This document shows, one piece after another, positions 1-8,705 of a DNA stretch of 64,000 nucleotides; position 1 is the stretch's first letter; each line of letters opens with the position of its first letter. The position numbers and the translations under genes were made by a program. A model generated the notes under the pieces. The model had not been told where the DNA came from. It made no database searches and saw only the letters and a program-made list of their open reading frames with translations. Origin of the DNA: Tranquillimonas sp964472855 (GTDB taxonomy: Bacteria > Pseudomonadota > Alphaproteobacteria > Rhodobacterales > Rhodobacteraceae). The stretch spans positions 13,976 through 77,975 of the forward strand of contig CAYYMJ010000006.1 of the NCBI GenBank assembly GCA_964472855.1, in the 5' to 3' direction.

Positions 1-151
1 CGGGGGGAATGTCACACGTCGAATTCGCGCATCCCGGCACCCGCGCATGGCCGCCGGCCGGCAGAGGCCGCAGCATGGTCGCGGCGCCGCAGGTCAATTG
101 TCGACGTCTGTGCTGCCGCGGGTCAGGCCGGCATCGGGCTTTTGAAACGGA

Positions 152-198
152 GCGGGCCTGCGGCCCGCGCGGGTTGGTGGCGCGCCCTGCGGGCGCGC
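152..198 (-). terminator. paired GC hairpins downstream of the dehydrogenase operon
   Basis: Two adjacent perfect inverted repeats, GCGGGCC-TGC-GGCCCGC (152-168) and GCGCGCCC-TGC-GGGCGCGC (180-198), lie just beyond the stop codon (242) of the last gene of the minus-strand operon. There is no clear U-tract, so they may be processing or stabilising structures rather than a classical intrinsic terminator. The remaining bases 1-150 hold no gene that I can support. Confidence 0.45.
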
Positions 199-202
199 GC
201 TG

Positions 203-234
203 CCTCCGGCGGGGATATTTGGGCCAGGATGATG
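203..234 (-). repeat. gene-end repeat element R1 (AAATATCCCC type)
   Basis: A segment that reads CCAAATATCCCCGCC on the minus strand directly after the operon's last stop codon. The same core recurs at 14438-14498 and 23891-23945, each time close to the 3' end of a gene and, in those copies, joined to a strong GGGGGC-AGC-GCCCCC hairpin. It looks like a dispersed 3'-UTR or terminator-type repeat. Confidence 0.5.
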
Positions 235-241
235 GGCGCGG

Positions 242-2689
242 TCAGGCTTTCATGCGGTCGGCCTTGGGGTCGTACATCGGTTTGAGCGATGCCTCGGCCG
301 GCACCCGGGTGCCGGCGACGTCGATCTCGTAGCGTGACGCATTCAGCTGATCGGGGCTTTCGCCCTTGCACGGGACATAGCCCATGCCCATCGCGCCGCC
401 CAGGTGATGCCCGTAGGCGCCCGAGCTGAGATAGCCCACGATCTTTCCGTCGCGGATGATGGGCTCGTTATGGTAAAGCTGGGGGGCCGGGTCGGTCAGG
501 CGAAACTGAACCATGCGTTTTTCCAGACCGGCTTGGCGTTTGCGCAGCACCGCGTCGCGGCCGATGAAATCGGGCTTGGCCGTTTTCACGGCAAAGCCGA
601 GGCCGGCTTCGACCACGTGATCTTCGCAGGTGATGTCGTGGCCGAAGTGGCGAAAGGCCTTTTCGATGCGGGCGCAATCCATGGCGTGCATGCCGCACAG
701 GCGGCCGCCGCGGGCGCGGGCCGCGTCCCACACGGTTTCGAACACATGGCCGGCCATGTCGGCCGACATGAACAGCTCCCACCCCAGTTCGCCGACATAC
801 GACATGCGATGGGCGCGCACCCGGGTCAGGCCAAGTTCGATCTCGCGGGCGGAACCGAAGGCGAAGCCGTCGTTGGTGAGGTCGGCGGGAGACAGCGCCG
901 ACAGCAGGTCGCGCGACCCCGGGCCCATGACGGCCAGCACCGCCTCGCCGGCGGTGATGTCGGTCAGCACGACATTCAGGTCGCCGGCGTGGGCGCGCAT
1001 CCAGGTCAGGTCGGCGCGCAGGGTGGCGGCCGGGGTCACGACGAGGAAGGCGGTTTCGTCAAGCCGGGTGACGGTGACGTCGGCCTCGATCCCGCCGCGT
1101 TGGTTCAGGAACTGGGTATAGACCAGCTGGCCGACCGGTGTGTCGACGTCGTTGCCGCAGACATGGTTCAGAAGCCGCAGGGCATCGCGGCCTTCAACGC
1201 GGACCTTGCCAAAGCTGGACATGTCGTAAAGCCCGACACCGCTGCGCAGGGCGGCGACCTCTTGGGCGGCGTTGCCGAACCAGTTGGGCCGGCGCCAGTC
1301 ATAGCGATACACGGGTTCCTGCCCCGGGTCGGCGAACCAGTTGGGGCGTTCCCAGCCCGAGGTTTCGCCAAATACGGCGCCGTTTTCGGCAAGCTGGGCG
1401 TGGAAGGGCGAGCGGCGCAGGCCGCGGGCGGTTTCCATCTGCCGGAACGGGAAGTGATCGGCGTAGAGCAAGCCGAGGGTTTCGCTGACCCGCTGGGCCA
1501 GATAGCGGCGGTTGGTCTGGAAGGGCTGGGCGCGCGCGATGTCGACATCGCCCAGATCGAAGGGCCGCATGCCGTCGTCCATCCACTGGGCCAGCGCCAT
1601 GCCGGCGCCGCCAGCCGACTGGATGCCGACCGAGTTGAAGCCGGCCGCCACCCAGAAATTCGCCACCTCGGGCGCGGGGCCCATGTAATAGGCATCGTCG
1701 GGGGTAAAGCTTTCCGGGCCGTTGAAGAAGGTGTGGATACCCGCCTCGCCCAGCATGGGCAGCCGGTTCATCGCCCATTCGAGTATGGGTTCGAAATGGT
1801 CGAAGTCTTCGGGAAGCTGGTCAAATTCGAAGCTGGCCGGGATACCGTCGACCGCCCATGGCTTGGCCTTTGGTTCGAAGGCGCCCAGCATCATCTTGCC
1901 GGCGTCTTCCTTGTAATAGGCGCATTCGTCGGGCACCCGCAGCACCGGCATCTGGGTCAGGCCGGCCACCGGCTCGGTCACGATATAGAAATGTTCGCAG
2001 GCCTGCAGCGGCACCGACACCCCGGCCATGGCGCCGACTTCGCGGCCCCACATACCGGCGGCGTTGATCACGTGGTCGGCGGTGATGCGCCCCTGCGCGC
2101 CGCCGTCGTCGGCCTGCCAAGTGACCGCGCGGGCGCGCCCGGCGTCGACCTCGACCCCGGTCACACGGATGCGTTCGGCAATTCGGGCGCCGCGATTGCG
2201 CGCGCCCCTGGCCAGCGCCAGCGCGATGTTGGCCGGGTCGCCCTGGCCGTCTTTGGGCAGCCAGACCCCGGCCTTGACGCCGTCAAGGTTGAGGTGGGGA
2301 TATTTCTCGCCAACCTCGGCGGGCGAAATCTCTTCGACCTCGACACCGAAGGCCCGGGCCATCGCGGCCTGGCGAAAGATCTCTTCACGGCGGTGATCGG
2401 TCAGCGCCACGGTGATCGAGCCGCAGCGGCGGAAGCCGGTGGCAATGCCGGTTTCCTGTTCGAGGTTGCCGTACAGTTCCTGGCTGTATTTCGCCAGCCG
2501 GGTCATGTTGGCGGTGGCGCGAAGCTGGGCGATCAGCCCGGCCGCGTGCCATGTGGTGCCGCTGGTCAGTTGCTTGCGTTCAAGCAGCACGACGTCGGTC
2601 CAGCCCAGCCGGGTCAGGTGATAGGCGATCGAACAGCCGACGACCCCGCCGCCAATGATCACGGCGCGGGCATGGGTGGGCAAGCTCAT
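242..2689 (-). CDS. FAD-dependent dimethylglycine/sarcosine dehydrogenase-like protein with GcvT domains
   Basis: An 815-residue oxidoreductase. The N-terminal half is a DAO-type FAD domain (Rossmann GGGVVG at 13-18; SGTTWHAAG at 43-51, where His48 matches the histidine that binds FAD covalently in dimethylglycine dehydrogenases). The C-terminal ~390 residues are an aminomethyltransferase (GcvT) domain with the YVGELGWELF signature. The family oxidatively demethylates N-methylated glycines and passes the methylene group to tetrahydrofolate. It is the last of five genes; its ATG overlaps the preceding stop by 4 bp. A second homologous enzyme (4642-7086) starts the same operon, which suggests successive demethylation steps. 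Exact substrate is inferred only. Confidence 0.85.
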   Translation of the reverse strand: MSLPTHARAVIIGGGVVGCSIAYHLTRLGWTDVVLLERKQLTSGTTWHAAGLIAQLRATANMTRLAKYSQELYGNLEQETGIATGFRRCGSITVALTDHRREEIFRQAAMARAFGVEVEEISPAEVGEKYPHLNLDGVKAGVWLPKDGQGDPANIALALARGARNRGARIAERIRVTGVEVDAGRARAVTWQADDGGAQGRITADHVINAAGMWGREVGAMAGVSVPLQACEHFYIVTEPVAGLTQMPVLRVPDECAYYKEDAGKMMLGAFEPKAKPWAVDGIPASFEFDQLPEDFDHFEPILEWAMNRLPMLGEAGIHTFFNGPESFTPDDAYYMGPAPEVANFWVAAGFNSVGIQSAGGAGMALAQWMDDGMRPFDLGDVDIARAQPFQTNRRYLAQRVSETLGLLYADHFPFRQMETARGLRRSPFHAQLAENGAVFGETSGWERPNWFADPGQEPVYRYDWRRPNWFGNAAQEVAALRSGVGLYDMSSFGKVRVEGRDALRLLNHVCGNDVDTPVGQLVYTQFLNQRGGIEADVTVTRLDETAFLVVTPAATLRADLTWMRAHAGDLNVVLTDITAGEAVLAVMGPGSRDLLSALSPADLTNDGFAFGSAREIELGLTRVRAHRMSYVGELGWELFMSADMAGHVFETVWDAARARGGRLCGMHAMDCARIEKAFRHFGHDITCEDHVVEAGLGFAVKTAKPDFIGRDAVLRKRQAGLEKRMVQFRLTDPAPQLYHNEPIIRDGKIVGYLSSGAYGHHLGGAMGMGYVPCKGESPDQLNASRYEIDVAGTRVPAEASLKPMYDPKADRMKA

Positions 2690-3144
2690 GGATAGATCTC
2701 CGCGAATTTGGATTTGTAGAGCGCGATCATCGCCTGTTCGGTCGCGCCGTCGTCATAGGGCGGGGTCGTGATCAGGGCGACATCGTCGACCGCGATCCTG
2801 ACAATGATGTTGATGCGGTCGGTCAATTCGCCCCAGACGGCGGCAAAGCGCGGGATCAGGGCGGCATAGTCATCCGAGCCGCGGCGCACCATCGTTGCCT
2901 GCCCGCGCAGGCGGGCGCCCTTGCGGATGAAGACGTCGATGAAATTGACCTCGACCTCGGGCGCGTGGGTCAGGTTGGTGATGGTCCGGGGCGAGCGGAT
3001 CTCGCCAAAGGCGATGGTCTGGTCGTCCAGCAACAGGAATGTGCCCTTGGGCGAGACCGAGGGCCGCCCGCCCGGTGTGACCGTGGCGACAAAGCCCAGC
3101 GGGAAGCGGGCGATCATCTGCTGGATGCCGGCGGGAATGATCAT
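2686..3144 (-). CDS. pyridoxamine 5'-phosphate oxidase-like flavin-fold protein
   Basis: A 152-residue protein starting MIIPAGIQQMIARF. The pattern FVATVTPGGRPSVSPKG followed by a second strand pair IAFGEIRSPRTITNL is typical of the PPOX/flavin reductase split-barrel family. A longer in-frame start exists upstream (3357) but lies inside the homocysteine methyltransferase gene; the ATG at 3144 overlaps that gene's stop by 4 bp and is preferred. It sits between a methyltransferase and a FAD dehydrogenase, so it may handle flavin or an oxidised intermediate; the specific reaction cannot be told from sequence. Confidence 0.75.
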   Translation of the reverse strand: MIIPAGIQQMIARFPLGFVATVTPGGRPSVSPKGTFLLLDDQTIAFGEIRSPRTITNLTHAPEVEVNFIDVFIRKGARLRGQATMVRRGSDDYAALIPRFAAVWGELTDRINIIVRIAVDDVALITTPPYDDGATEQAMIALYKSKFAEIYP

Positions 3145-4016
3145 GGCGCGCCCCCGAAACGCCGGGCCAGCGCGGCGATATGGTCCGGGCCGATGTTGCA
3201 GCAGCCGCCGACGATGCTGGCGCCCATGTCGGCCCAGCGCCCGGCAAAGTCGGCATAGACCTGCGGCGTGATATCGGGCCGCTGGCCCAGCAGGTCGGTG
3301 GTCAGGCGGTCTTCGACATAAGCGCGGGTGATCTGGGCAAAGCCGTTGGCATAGCAACCATAGTCCAGCCCGAAACGCGCAAGTTCGGTCAGCGCGGCCT
3401 CCATCGCCTCGGGGGCCGAACAGTTGGCCAGCACCGCCTGCGGCGCATAGCGGTCGATGACCGGCTGCAAGGCCGAGATAGGTTCGCCCGAACGCAACAG
3501 CCGCCCGTTGTCATCATCGACCGACACCGACAGCCACAGCGGCAGGCCGGCGTCGGCAATGCCGGCGAAGGTGCCCTCGGCCTGTTTCACCGATGACACG
3601 GTTTCGGCGATCAGCAGGTCGCAGCGCGGGGCGATGTGGCCGGCGATTTCGGCATAAAGCGGGGCGGCGACGTCGGGGTCGGGGCAGGCCTCGGGCCAGT
3701 AGGACTGCACCAGCGGCCCCAGCGAGCCGGCAATGCGGCCCGAGCCGTGGGCATCGCGGGCGGCGGTTACCTCGGTCATGGCGCGGTCCAGCAACAGGGT
3801 GAACTTGTCCTCCCAGCCGGTGCCGGCCAGCCGGTCGTGGTGCAGGTTATAGGTGTTGGCCGTGGCCACCTGCGCGCCCGCGGCAAAGAAGGCGGCGTGC
3901 ACCTCTTGCACCAGTCCGGGGTGCTTCAGCATGACCTCGGTCGCCCACAGCGGCGTTGGCGTGTCGCCCGAGCGGTGCAGCAGTTCCTGCCCGATGCCGC
4001 CATCAAGTATGATCAT
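3141..4016 (-). CDS. homocysteine S-methyltransferase family protein
   Basis: A 291-residue zinc-dependent methyltransferase of the MmuM/betaine-homocysteine methyltransferase type. The three expected zinc ligands are present: Cys199 in ANCSAPE and the pair Cys272-Cys273 in GGCCNIGP. The start MIILDGGIGQEL matches the family's usual beginning. It would transfer a methyl group from a betaine- or methylmethionine-type donor to homocysteine, giving methionine. With two demethylating FAD/GcvT enzymes in the same operon, a glycine betaine/dimethylglycine route is a reasonable inference. It overlaps both neighbours by 4 bp. Confidence 0.85.
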   Translation of the reverse strand: MIILDGGIGQELLHRSGDTPTPLWATEVMLKHPGLVQEVHAAFFAAGAQVATANTYNLHHDRLAGTGWEDKFTLLLDRAMTEVTAARDAHGSGRIAGSLGPLVQSYWPEACPDPDVAAPLYAEIAGHIAPRCDLLIAETVSSVKQAEGTFAGIADAGLPLWLSVSVDDDNGRLLRSGEPISALQPVIDRYAPQAVLANCSAPEAMEAALTELARFGLDYGCYANGFAQITRAYVEDRLTTDLLGQRPDITPQVYADFAGRWADMGASIVGGCCNIGPDHIAALARRFGGAP

Positions 4017-4645
4017 CTTGCAACTCCCGAAATGTCACGGCTGCCCAGCAGCACAGCGGCGGCGATCATCAGACCGCCCGAGATGCGGTTCAGCCAACCC
4101 CCGGTCAGCCAGCGCAGCCGGCCAAGCGCCTGTTCGGCCACCAGCCCCCACACCAGCAGGATCACCCCGTCAACCAGCAGATAGGTGCCGCCCAGAACCG
4201 CAAGCTGCGGCGCCAGCGCGGCGGCGGGGTCGATGAATTGCGGAAACAGCGCACCAAAGAACACCACCGCATAGGGATTGGCGCTGCTGGTCAGGAAGCC
4301 TTGCCGAAACAGGGCCCGGCGTGCGGGCAGCGCGGCGCCGCCCGGACGCCGGCTGTCGCCGGTCGCCAGGATCAGCCGCAGACCCAGCCAGCAGAGATAG
4401 GCCACGCCGGCCCATTTGACCCACGCCAGCACCGCGGCCGAGGTTGCGACGATGGCGGCCAGCCCAAGGCCCGCCGCCGTCATCTGAAGGACGTTGGCCG
4501 ACAGATCGCCAGCCACGGTCCAGCAGGTCCGGCGCACGCCATGGCGCAGGCTGTTGGACATGACCAGCAACTGGCTGGTGTCGGGCGGCGTCGCGAAGAA
4601 GGCCGCCAGAACACCCAGATAGACCAGATAGACCTCGGGCGTCAT
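4013..4645 (-). CDS. LysE family amino-acid exporter
   Basis: A 210-residue inner-membrane protein with about six hydrophobic segments, beginning MTPEVYLVYLGVLAAFF. The family motif region after the first helix reads PPDTSQLLVMSNSLRHG, and NPYAVVFFGALFPQF is the usual conserved segment before the fourth helix. LysE/RhtB proteins export amino acids or metabolites; in this operon methionine or a methylated glycine is a plausible cargo, which is inference. The ATG at 4645 overlaps the upstream stop by 4 bp; an earlier in-frame codon at 4675 lies inside the upstream gene and is less likely. Confidence 0.85.
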   Translation of the reverse strand: MTPEVYLVYLGVLAAFFATPPDTSQLLVMSNSLRHGVRRTCWTVAGDLSANVLQMTAAGLGLAAIVATSAAVLAWVKWAGVAYLCWLGLRLILATGDSRRPGGAALPARRALFRQGFLTSSANPYAVVFFGALFPQFIDPAAALAPQLAVLGGTYLLVDGVILLVWGLVAEQALGRLRWLTGGWLNRISGGLMIAAAVLLGSRDISGVAR

Positions 4646-7086
4646 GCGCGCAGTCTCTGGTTCGTCGGATCCCACAGCGCCCCGTCGCCCTGCACGGTAG
4701 CGGCGAACATCTGACCGAAGATGTCGATGTCAACGGCCGTGCCCGCCGCGCCCAGATCGGGGCGCACCAGCCCCAGCGCGATGGATTTGCCCACGCGATA
4801 GCCCCAGCCGCCCGAGGTGACCTCGCCCACGATCTCGCCATCTTTCCAGACGGTGGCCATATAGGGCGCGTCGCAGTCGCCGGGATTGTCCAGCGTCATG
4901 ACGGCAAAGCGCTTGGTCAGCCCCTGTTGCTGTTCCTTCTCCAGCGCTGCCTTGCCGGGGAAGTCCTTGTCAAAGCGCGTGAACCGGTCAAGCCCGCCCT
5001 GCAGCAGCGAATAGTCGGTCGACAGATCGCCCTTCCAAGCGCGATAGCCCTTTTCCAGCCGCAGCGAATCCAGCGCATACATGCCGAAGGGTTTGGCGCC
5101 GGCGGCGGTCACCGCGTCCCAGATGGCGGGGGCGGTGGCCGGGTCGCAGTGGATTTCCCAGCCAAGCTCGCCCGCGAAGGACACCCGCACCATGGCGCAT
5201 TGCTGCCCGGCGACCGTGCCCGCCGGGCTGACCGTCAGCCATGGCGCCGACAGGTCGTGCCCGTCTGCCAGCGGCGCGAGCATGTCGCGCGACCCCGGGC
5301 CGGTTACCAGCAGGCATTCGGCCTGCAGGGTGTTGTCGGTAATCTCGATGCCGTCGGGCGCCTGCCGCGACAGGATTTCAAAGTCATGCCACTGCGCGCC
5401 GGCCGCGGTGATAAAGCCGACCTCGTCGTCGGAATGCACCATGACCGACATCTCGGTCAGGATGCGGCCGCGGCTGTCGGGGAAATAGGCCAGGCTGATC
5501 TTGCCGGGCTTGGGCAGGCGGCTGGCGGTCAGGCTGTCGACCCAGTCGCGCGCCCCCGGACCCTTGACGAGATAGCGCGAGAACCCGGTGATGGCGATGA
5601 TGCCGGCCGTGTCGCGCACCGCTTCGCATTCTTCGCGCACCCGCGGCTCCCACGGGCCACTGCGGGCCCAAGTCTCGGTGCCCTCCAGCGAGGTATCGTC
5701 GCCGTCCTTGGCATACCAGACCGGACGCTCCCACCCGTTGAACGCGCCAAACTGGGCGCCCGCGGCAACCTGACGGTCGTGCACCGTGGCCAGTTTCTTG
5801 CCGCGCCCGGCCGGCCATTCGTGATGCGGGAAATGCATCGAATATTCATGGCCATAGGTTTCCCGGGCCTTGGCGACGCAATGGTCGTGATCGGTATAGT
5901 CGGTATATCGCCGCGGATCGATGGCCCACATGTCCCATTCGGTCTGGCCCTCGGTGATCCACTCGGCCAGCACCTTGCCGGCACCGCCACCCTGGGTGAT
6001 GCCAAAGGTGAAGACACAGGCCTCGAAGGCGTTGGGCACGCCCGGCATCGGGCCCACCAGCGGCAGCCCGTCGGGGGCATAGGGGATCGGGCCGTTGATG
6101 ACCCGGCCAACCCCGGACGCCCCCAACAGCGGCACCCGAGCCATGGCGTCTTCGATATACCATTCCAGCCGGTCCAGATCGTCGGGGTAAAGCTGGAACG
6201 AGAAATCGTCGGGCATCTGGTCGTCTGGCGTCACCCAGTGCGCGCGGCAGTTGCGTTCATACGGGCCAAGGTTGAACCCGTGCTTTTCCTGCCGCAGATA
6301 GTAAGAGGTATCGACATCGCGCAACAGCGGCAGCTTGCCGTTCTGGCGCGTGTTTTCGACCAGTTCGGGGATTTCACCGGTCATGAAATACTGGTGGCTC
6401 ATCACCGCCATGGGCACGGTGCGCCCGCCGTAGGGCCTGAACCATTCGCCGACGCGCTGGGCATAGTAGCCGGCGGCGTTGACCACAAATTCGCAGCGGA
6501 TATCGCCCTTGTCGGTCTGCACGATCCATTCGCCGTTTTCGCGGCTGATGCCGGTGGCGGGGCAAAAGCGTTCGATGCGCGCCCCCAGATCGCGGGCGCC
6601 CTTGGCCAGCGCCTGCGTCAGTTGCGCGGGGTCGATGTCGCCATCGTCAGGGTCCCACAGCCCGCCGGCCAGATCGTGGGTTTCGATAAAGGGGTAACGG
6701 TCCTTGATATCGCTCACCGACATCATCTCGATACCAAGCCCCTGGTAACGGCCCATGCCGCGGGCGCGTTCAAACTCCATCATGCGGTTGGTCGAATGCG
6801 CAAGCCGGACCGAGCCGGTGACGTGGTAATTCATCGGATAGTCGACCGCGTCGGCCAGCCCGGCATAAAGCTGCAGCGAATAGCGCTGCATGTTCATGAT
6901 CGCCCACGAGGTCGAAAACGACGGGCAGTTGCCGGCCGCGTGCCAGGTGCTGCCAGCGGTCAGCTCGTTTTTCTCCAGCAGGACACAGTCGGTCCAGCCG
7001 GCCTTGGCCAGATGGTAAAGCGACGAGGCGCCGACGACCCCGCCGCCGATGATCACGACCCGCGCGGTCGTTGGAAAGCTGCTCAT
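4642..7086 (-). CDS. FAD-dependent dimethylglycine/sarcosine dehydrogenase-like protein with GcvT domains
   Basis: An 814-residue paralogue of the enzyme at 242-2689 with the same DAO-FAD plus GcvT architecture. The Rossmann GGGVVG is at 14-19, GSTWHAAG at 45-52 with the likely FAD-linked His49, and the C-terminal folate domain carries SFAGELGWEIH. It is the first of five genes that overlap by 4 bp each; a GGAG ribosome site sits 8 bases upstream of the ATG. The two copies differ clearly in sequence, so they probably act on different N-methyl substrates (for example dimethylglycine and sarcosine) rather than being a recent duplication. Confidence 0.85.
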   Translation of the reverse strand: MSSFPTTARVVIIGGGVVGASSLYHLAKAGWTDCVLLEKNELTAGSTWHAAGNCPSFSTSWAIMNMQRYSLQLYAGLADAVDYPMNYHVTGSVRLAHSTNRMMEFERARGMGRYQGLGIEMMSVSDIKDRYPFIETHDLAGGLWDPDDGDIDPAQLTQALAKGARDLGARIERFCPATGISRENGEWIVQTDKGDIRCEFVVNAAGYYAQRVGEWFRPYGGRTVPMAVMSHQYFMTGEIPELVENTRQNGKLPLLRDVDTSYYLRQEKHGFNLGPYERNCRAHWVTPDDQMPDDFSFQLYPDDLDRLEWYIEDAMARVPLLGASGVGRVINGPIPYAPDGLPLVGPMPGVPNAFEACVFTFGITQGGGAGKVLAEWITEGQTEWDMWAIDPRRYTDYTDHDHCVAKARETYGHEYSMHFPHHEWPAGRGKKLATVHDRQVAAGAQFGAFNGWERPVWYAKDGDDTSLEGTETWARSGPWEPRVREECEAVRDTAGIIAITGFSRYLVKGPGARDWVDSLTASRLPKPGKISLAYFPDSRGRILTEMSVMVHSDDEVGFITAAGAQWHDFEILSRQAPDGIEITDNTLQAECLLVTGPGSRDMLAPLADGHDLSAPWLTVSPAGTVAGQQCAMVRVSFAGELGWEIHCDPATAPAIWDAVTAAGAKPFGMYALDSLRLEKGYRAWKGDLSTDYSLLQGGLDRFTRFDKDFPGKAALEKEQQQGLTKRFAVMTLDNPGDCDAPYMATVWKDGEIVGEVTSGGWGYRVGKSIALGLVRPDLGAAGTAVDIDIFGQMFAATVQGDGALWDPTNQRLRA

Positions 7087-7213
7087 GTTCGTTGCTCCAG
7101 ATGCCCTGCGCCGGTGCAGGGGCCGTGTTCGGTGTCAGGCCGCGCGCCACGCGCGCGCGCCCCGGGTTGCAAATGGCCGGCGTGCCCGGAAACGGTGCCC
7201 TGCGCCGCCGGCA

Positions 7214-7591
7214 TCAATAGGTCTCCAACTGGGGAAGCCCGTCGTTGATTTCGTAATAGTCGCCCTTGTCGGCAACGAAGATGTGGCGCCGCAGTTTCAG
7301 CCCCGTTGGCCCGTCAAGCGACCCCATGGCCACGGAAACCACGTCGCGGCCGGGAATGTCATAGAACAGGCCAGAGCCGCAGTTGGCGCAAAAGCCGCGG
7401 CGGGCATGGTCCGAGCTTTGGTACCACGCGACCGGGCCTTCGACCTTCAGGCTGGCGCGGTCGACCTGAACCGCCGACCAGAAATGCCCCGAAACCCGGC
7501 GGCACTGGGAACAGTGGCAAGCCGACGGCGCGTTGGCCGCCGCCTGGAATGACAGGTGAATGTCGCCGCATTCGCATCGTCCCGTGAACAT
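7214..7591 (-). CDS. GFA family (glutathione-dependent formaldehyde-activating enzyme-like) protein
   Basis: A 125-residue protein of the GFA/CENP-V fold. Cysteine motifs that bind two zinc ions are visible: CECG near the N-terminus, CHCSQCR around 25-31 and CANCGSG near residue 74. The ATG at 7591 is preceded by GGGGAGAGG, which decides it over an in-frame codon five residues upstream. Family members were first linked to glutathione-formaldehyde adduct formation, though many have unknown roles. Its place between an XRE regulator and demethylating dehydrogenases, which release formaldehyde equivalents, fits that idea. Confidence 0.8.
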   Translation of the reverse strand: MFTGRCECGDIHLSFQAAANAPSACHCSQCRRVSGHFWSAVQVDRASLKVEGPVAWYQSSDHARRGFCANCGSGLFYDIPGRDVVSVAMGSLDGPTGLKLRRHIFVADKGDYYEINDGLPQLETY

Positions 7592-7609
7592 CACACCTCT
7601 CCCCAAGCG

Positions 7610-8179
7610 TTAATAGACCGGCGGCGCAATCACCCAGATCAGCACCGCCGGCACGTCATGCGGGTTGGCCCAGCGATAGGGCTCGCCCCGGATGCGAAAG
7701 CTGTCGCCTGGGCCCACGTCATATTCGACACCGCCGATCCACAGCGACAGGCGCCCGCTGATGACATAGCCAAGCTCTTGCGTGGGGCGCGTTGTCTCGC
7801 CCGTTGCCGCCCCGGCCGCGAAGGTGGAATGCACCACTTCGAACTTGTCGGTCAGATCGGGCGACAGCAGCTCTTCCACCAGCCCGGCGCCGGGGTCGCC
7901 CAAAGGGCGGCGGTCGTTGCGGCGCACGATGCGCCCGGCCTCGTTGGCGTCGGTGGGGCTGGTGCTGAACAACAGCGACAGCGGCACCTCCAGCACCGCC
8001 GCCATTGCGCGCAGGTCCTCGATCGACGGTGTGGACAGGTCGCGCTCGATCTGGCTCATCCAGCCCACCGAACGCCCCAGCCGCGACGCCATGGCCTGCA
8101 GCGTGATGCCACGCGACTTGCGCAAGGCGCGAATATCGGCGCCCAGCGTCGGCAGATCGGCGGGATGCGCGTGTCGCAT
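7610..8179 (-). CDS. XRE family transcriptional regulator with cupin domain
   Basis: A 189-residue regulator. Residues ~14-68 form a helix-turn-helix (RALRKSRGITLQAMASRLG then SVGWMSQIERDLSTPS), and residues ~110-185 form a small cupin barrel (YVISGRLSLWIGG, VGPGDSFRI). This layout is typical of regulators of amine, amino-acid or sulfonate catabolism whose cupin senses a small ligand. It sits 18 bp upstream of the GFA gene and in line with the dehydrogenase operon, so it is the likely local regulator. A 9-bp-arm inverted repeat 12 bp upstream of its ATG is a candidate autoregulatory operator. Confidence 0.85.
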   Translation of the reverse strand: MRHAHPADLPTLGADIRALRKSRGITLQAMASRLGRSVGWMSQIERDLSTPSIEDLRAMAAVLEVPLSLLFSTSPTDANEAGRIVRRNDRRPLGDPGAGLVEELLSPDLTDKFEVVHSTFAAGAATGETTRPTQELGYVISGRLSLWIGGVEYDVGPGDSFRIRGEPYRWANPHDVPAVLIWVIAPPVY

Positions 8180-8190
8180 TGATCGCGGTC

Positions 8191-8217
8191 CGTGAAAAAA
8201 CGTTTCTGTTTTTCACG
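8191..8217 (-). promoter_or_regulatory. candidate operator of the XRE-cupin regulator
   Basis: Perfect inverted repeat CGTGAAAAA-N9-TTTTTCACG, AT-rich in a GC-rich setting, ending 12 bp upstream of the regulator's start codon. Position and symmetry suit autoregulation by an HTH dimer. I do not see a second copy in the 127-bp gap before the dehydrogenase operon (7087-7213). Confidence 0.45.
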
Positions 8218-8252
8218 TTGCCGTGGAAGGTCCGAGTCGCGCAAGCCCGAAT

Positions 8253-8705
8253 TCAGACCTCGGCGAAGATTTCCGTCAACAGGCCGTCCAGTCGCCGTGC
8301 GTCTTCACCGGAAAAGGCGCCCGGCTGGTTGCTGTCGATATCGAACACGCCGATCAGGCGGCCCTGTCGGTCGCGCACCGGAATCACCAGCTCCGACCGG
8401 GTTGTCGCCGAACAGGCGATGTGGCCGGCAAAGGCGGCGACATCGGCCACCATTTGCGTCTTTCCCGTGCGGGCGGCGGCGCCGCAAACGCCCCGGCTGA
8501 ACGGGATTTGCAGGCAGCCGTGGCCGCCCTGATAGGGGCCGATCTTCAACAGTTCCGGCCCGACCACGCGGTAAAAGCCGGTCCAGTCGAACCGGTCGTC
8601 GGCATGATGCACCTCGCAGGCCACGGTCGCCATCAGCGAAACCGGGTCGGTTTCGCCATTGGTCAGGCCGCGCAGGCCGCGCCCAAGCTCGTCATAGTCG
8701 GCCAT
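8253..8705 (-). CDS. msrC: free methionine-(R)-sulfoxide reductase (GAF domain)
   Basis: A 150-residue single-GAF-domain protein. It carries the three cysteines characteristic of fRMsr (YebR/MsrC) at 64, 74 and 98 in GGHGCLQIPFSRGVCG and GHIACSA, plus SELVIPV and GVFDIDS near the C-terminus. The enzyme reduces free Met-R-sulfoxide using thioredoxin. Its ATG shares one base with the stop of the upstream thiolase gene, so the two are translationally coupled. Confidence 0.85.
   Translation of the reverse strand: MADYDELGRGLRGLTNGETDPVSLMATVACEVHHADDRFDWTGFYRVVGPELLKIGPYQGGHGCLQIPFSRGVCGAAARTGKTQMVADVAAFAGHIACSATTRSELVIPVRDRQGRLIGVFDIDSNQPGAFSGEDARRLDGLLTEIFAEV

Noticed and set aside
404..2695. 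763-codon open frame on the plus strand opposite the dehydrogenase gene
   Set aside because: It is antisense to a gene with clear FAD and GcvT motifs. Long reverse frames are expected in GC-rich DNA, and the translation resembles no family.
242..7086. Glycine cleavage T protein or DMSP demethylase DmdA
   Set aside because: Both enzymes have a full N-terminal FAD oxidase domain with the covalent-FAD histidine motif, which GcvT and DmdA lack; no gcvH/gcvP is nearby.
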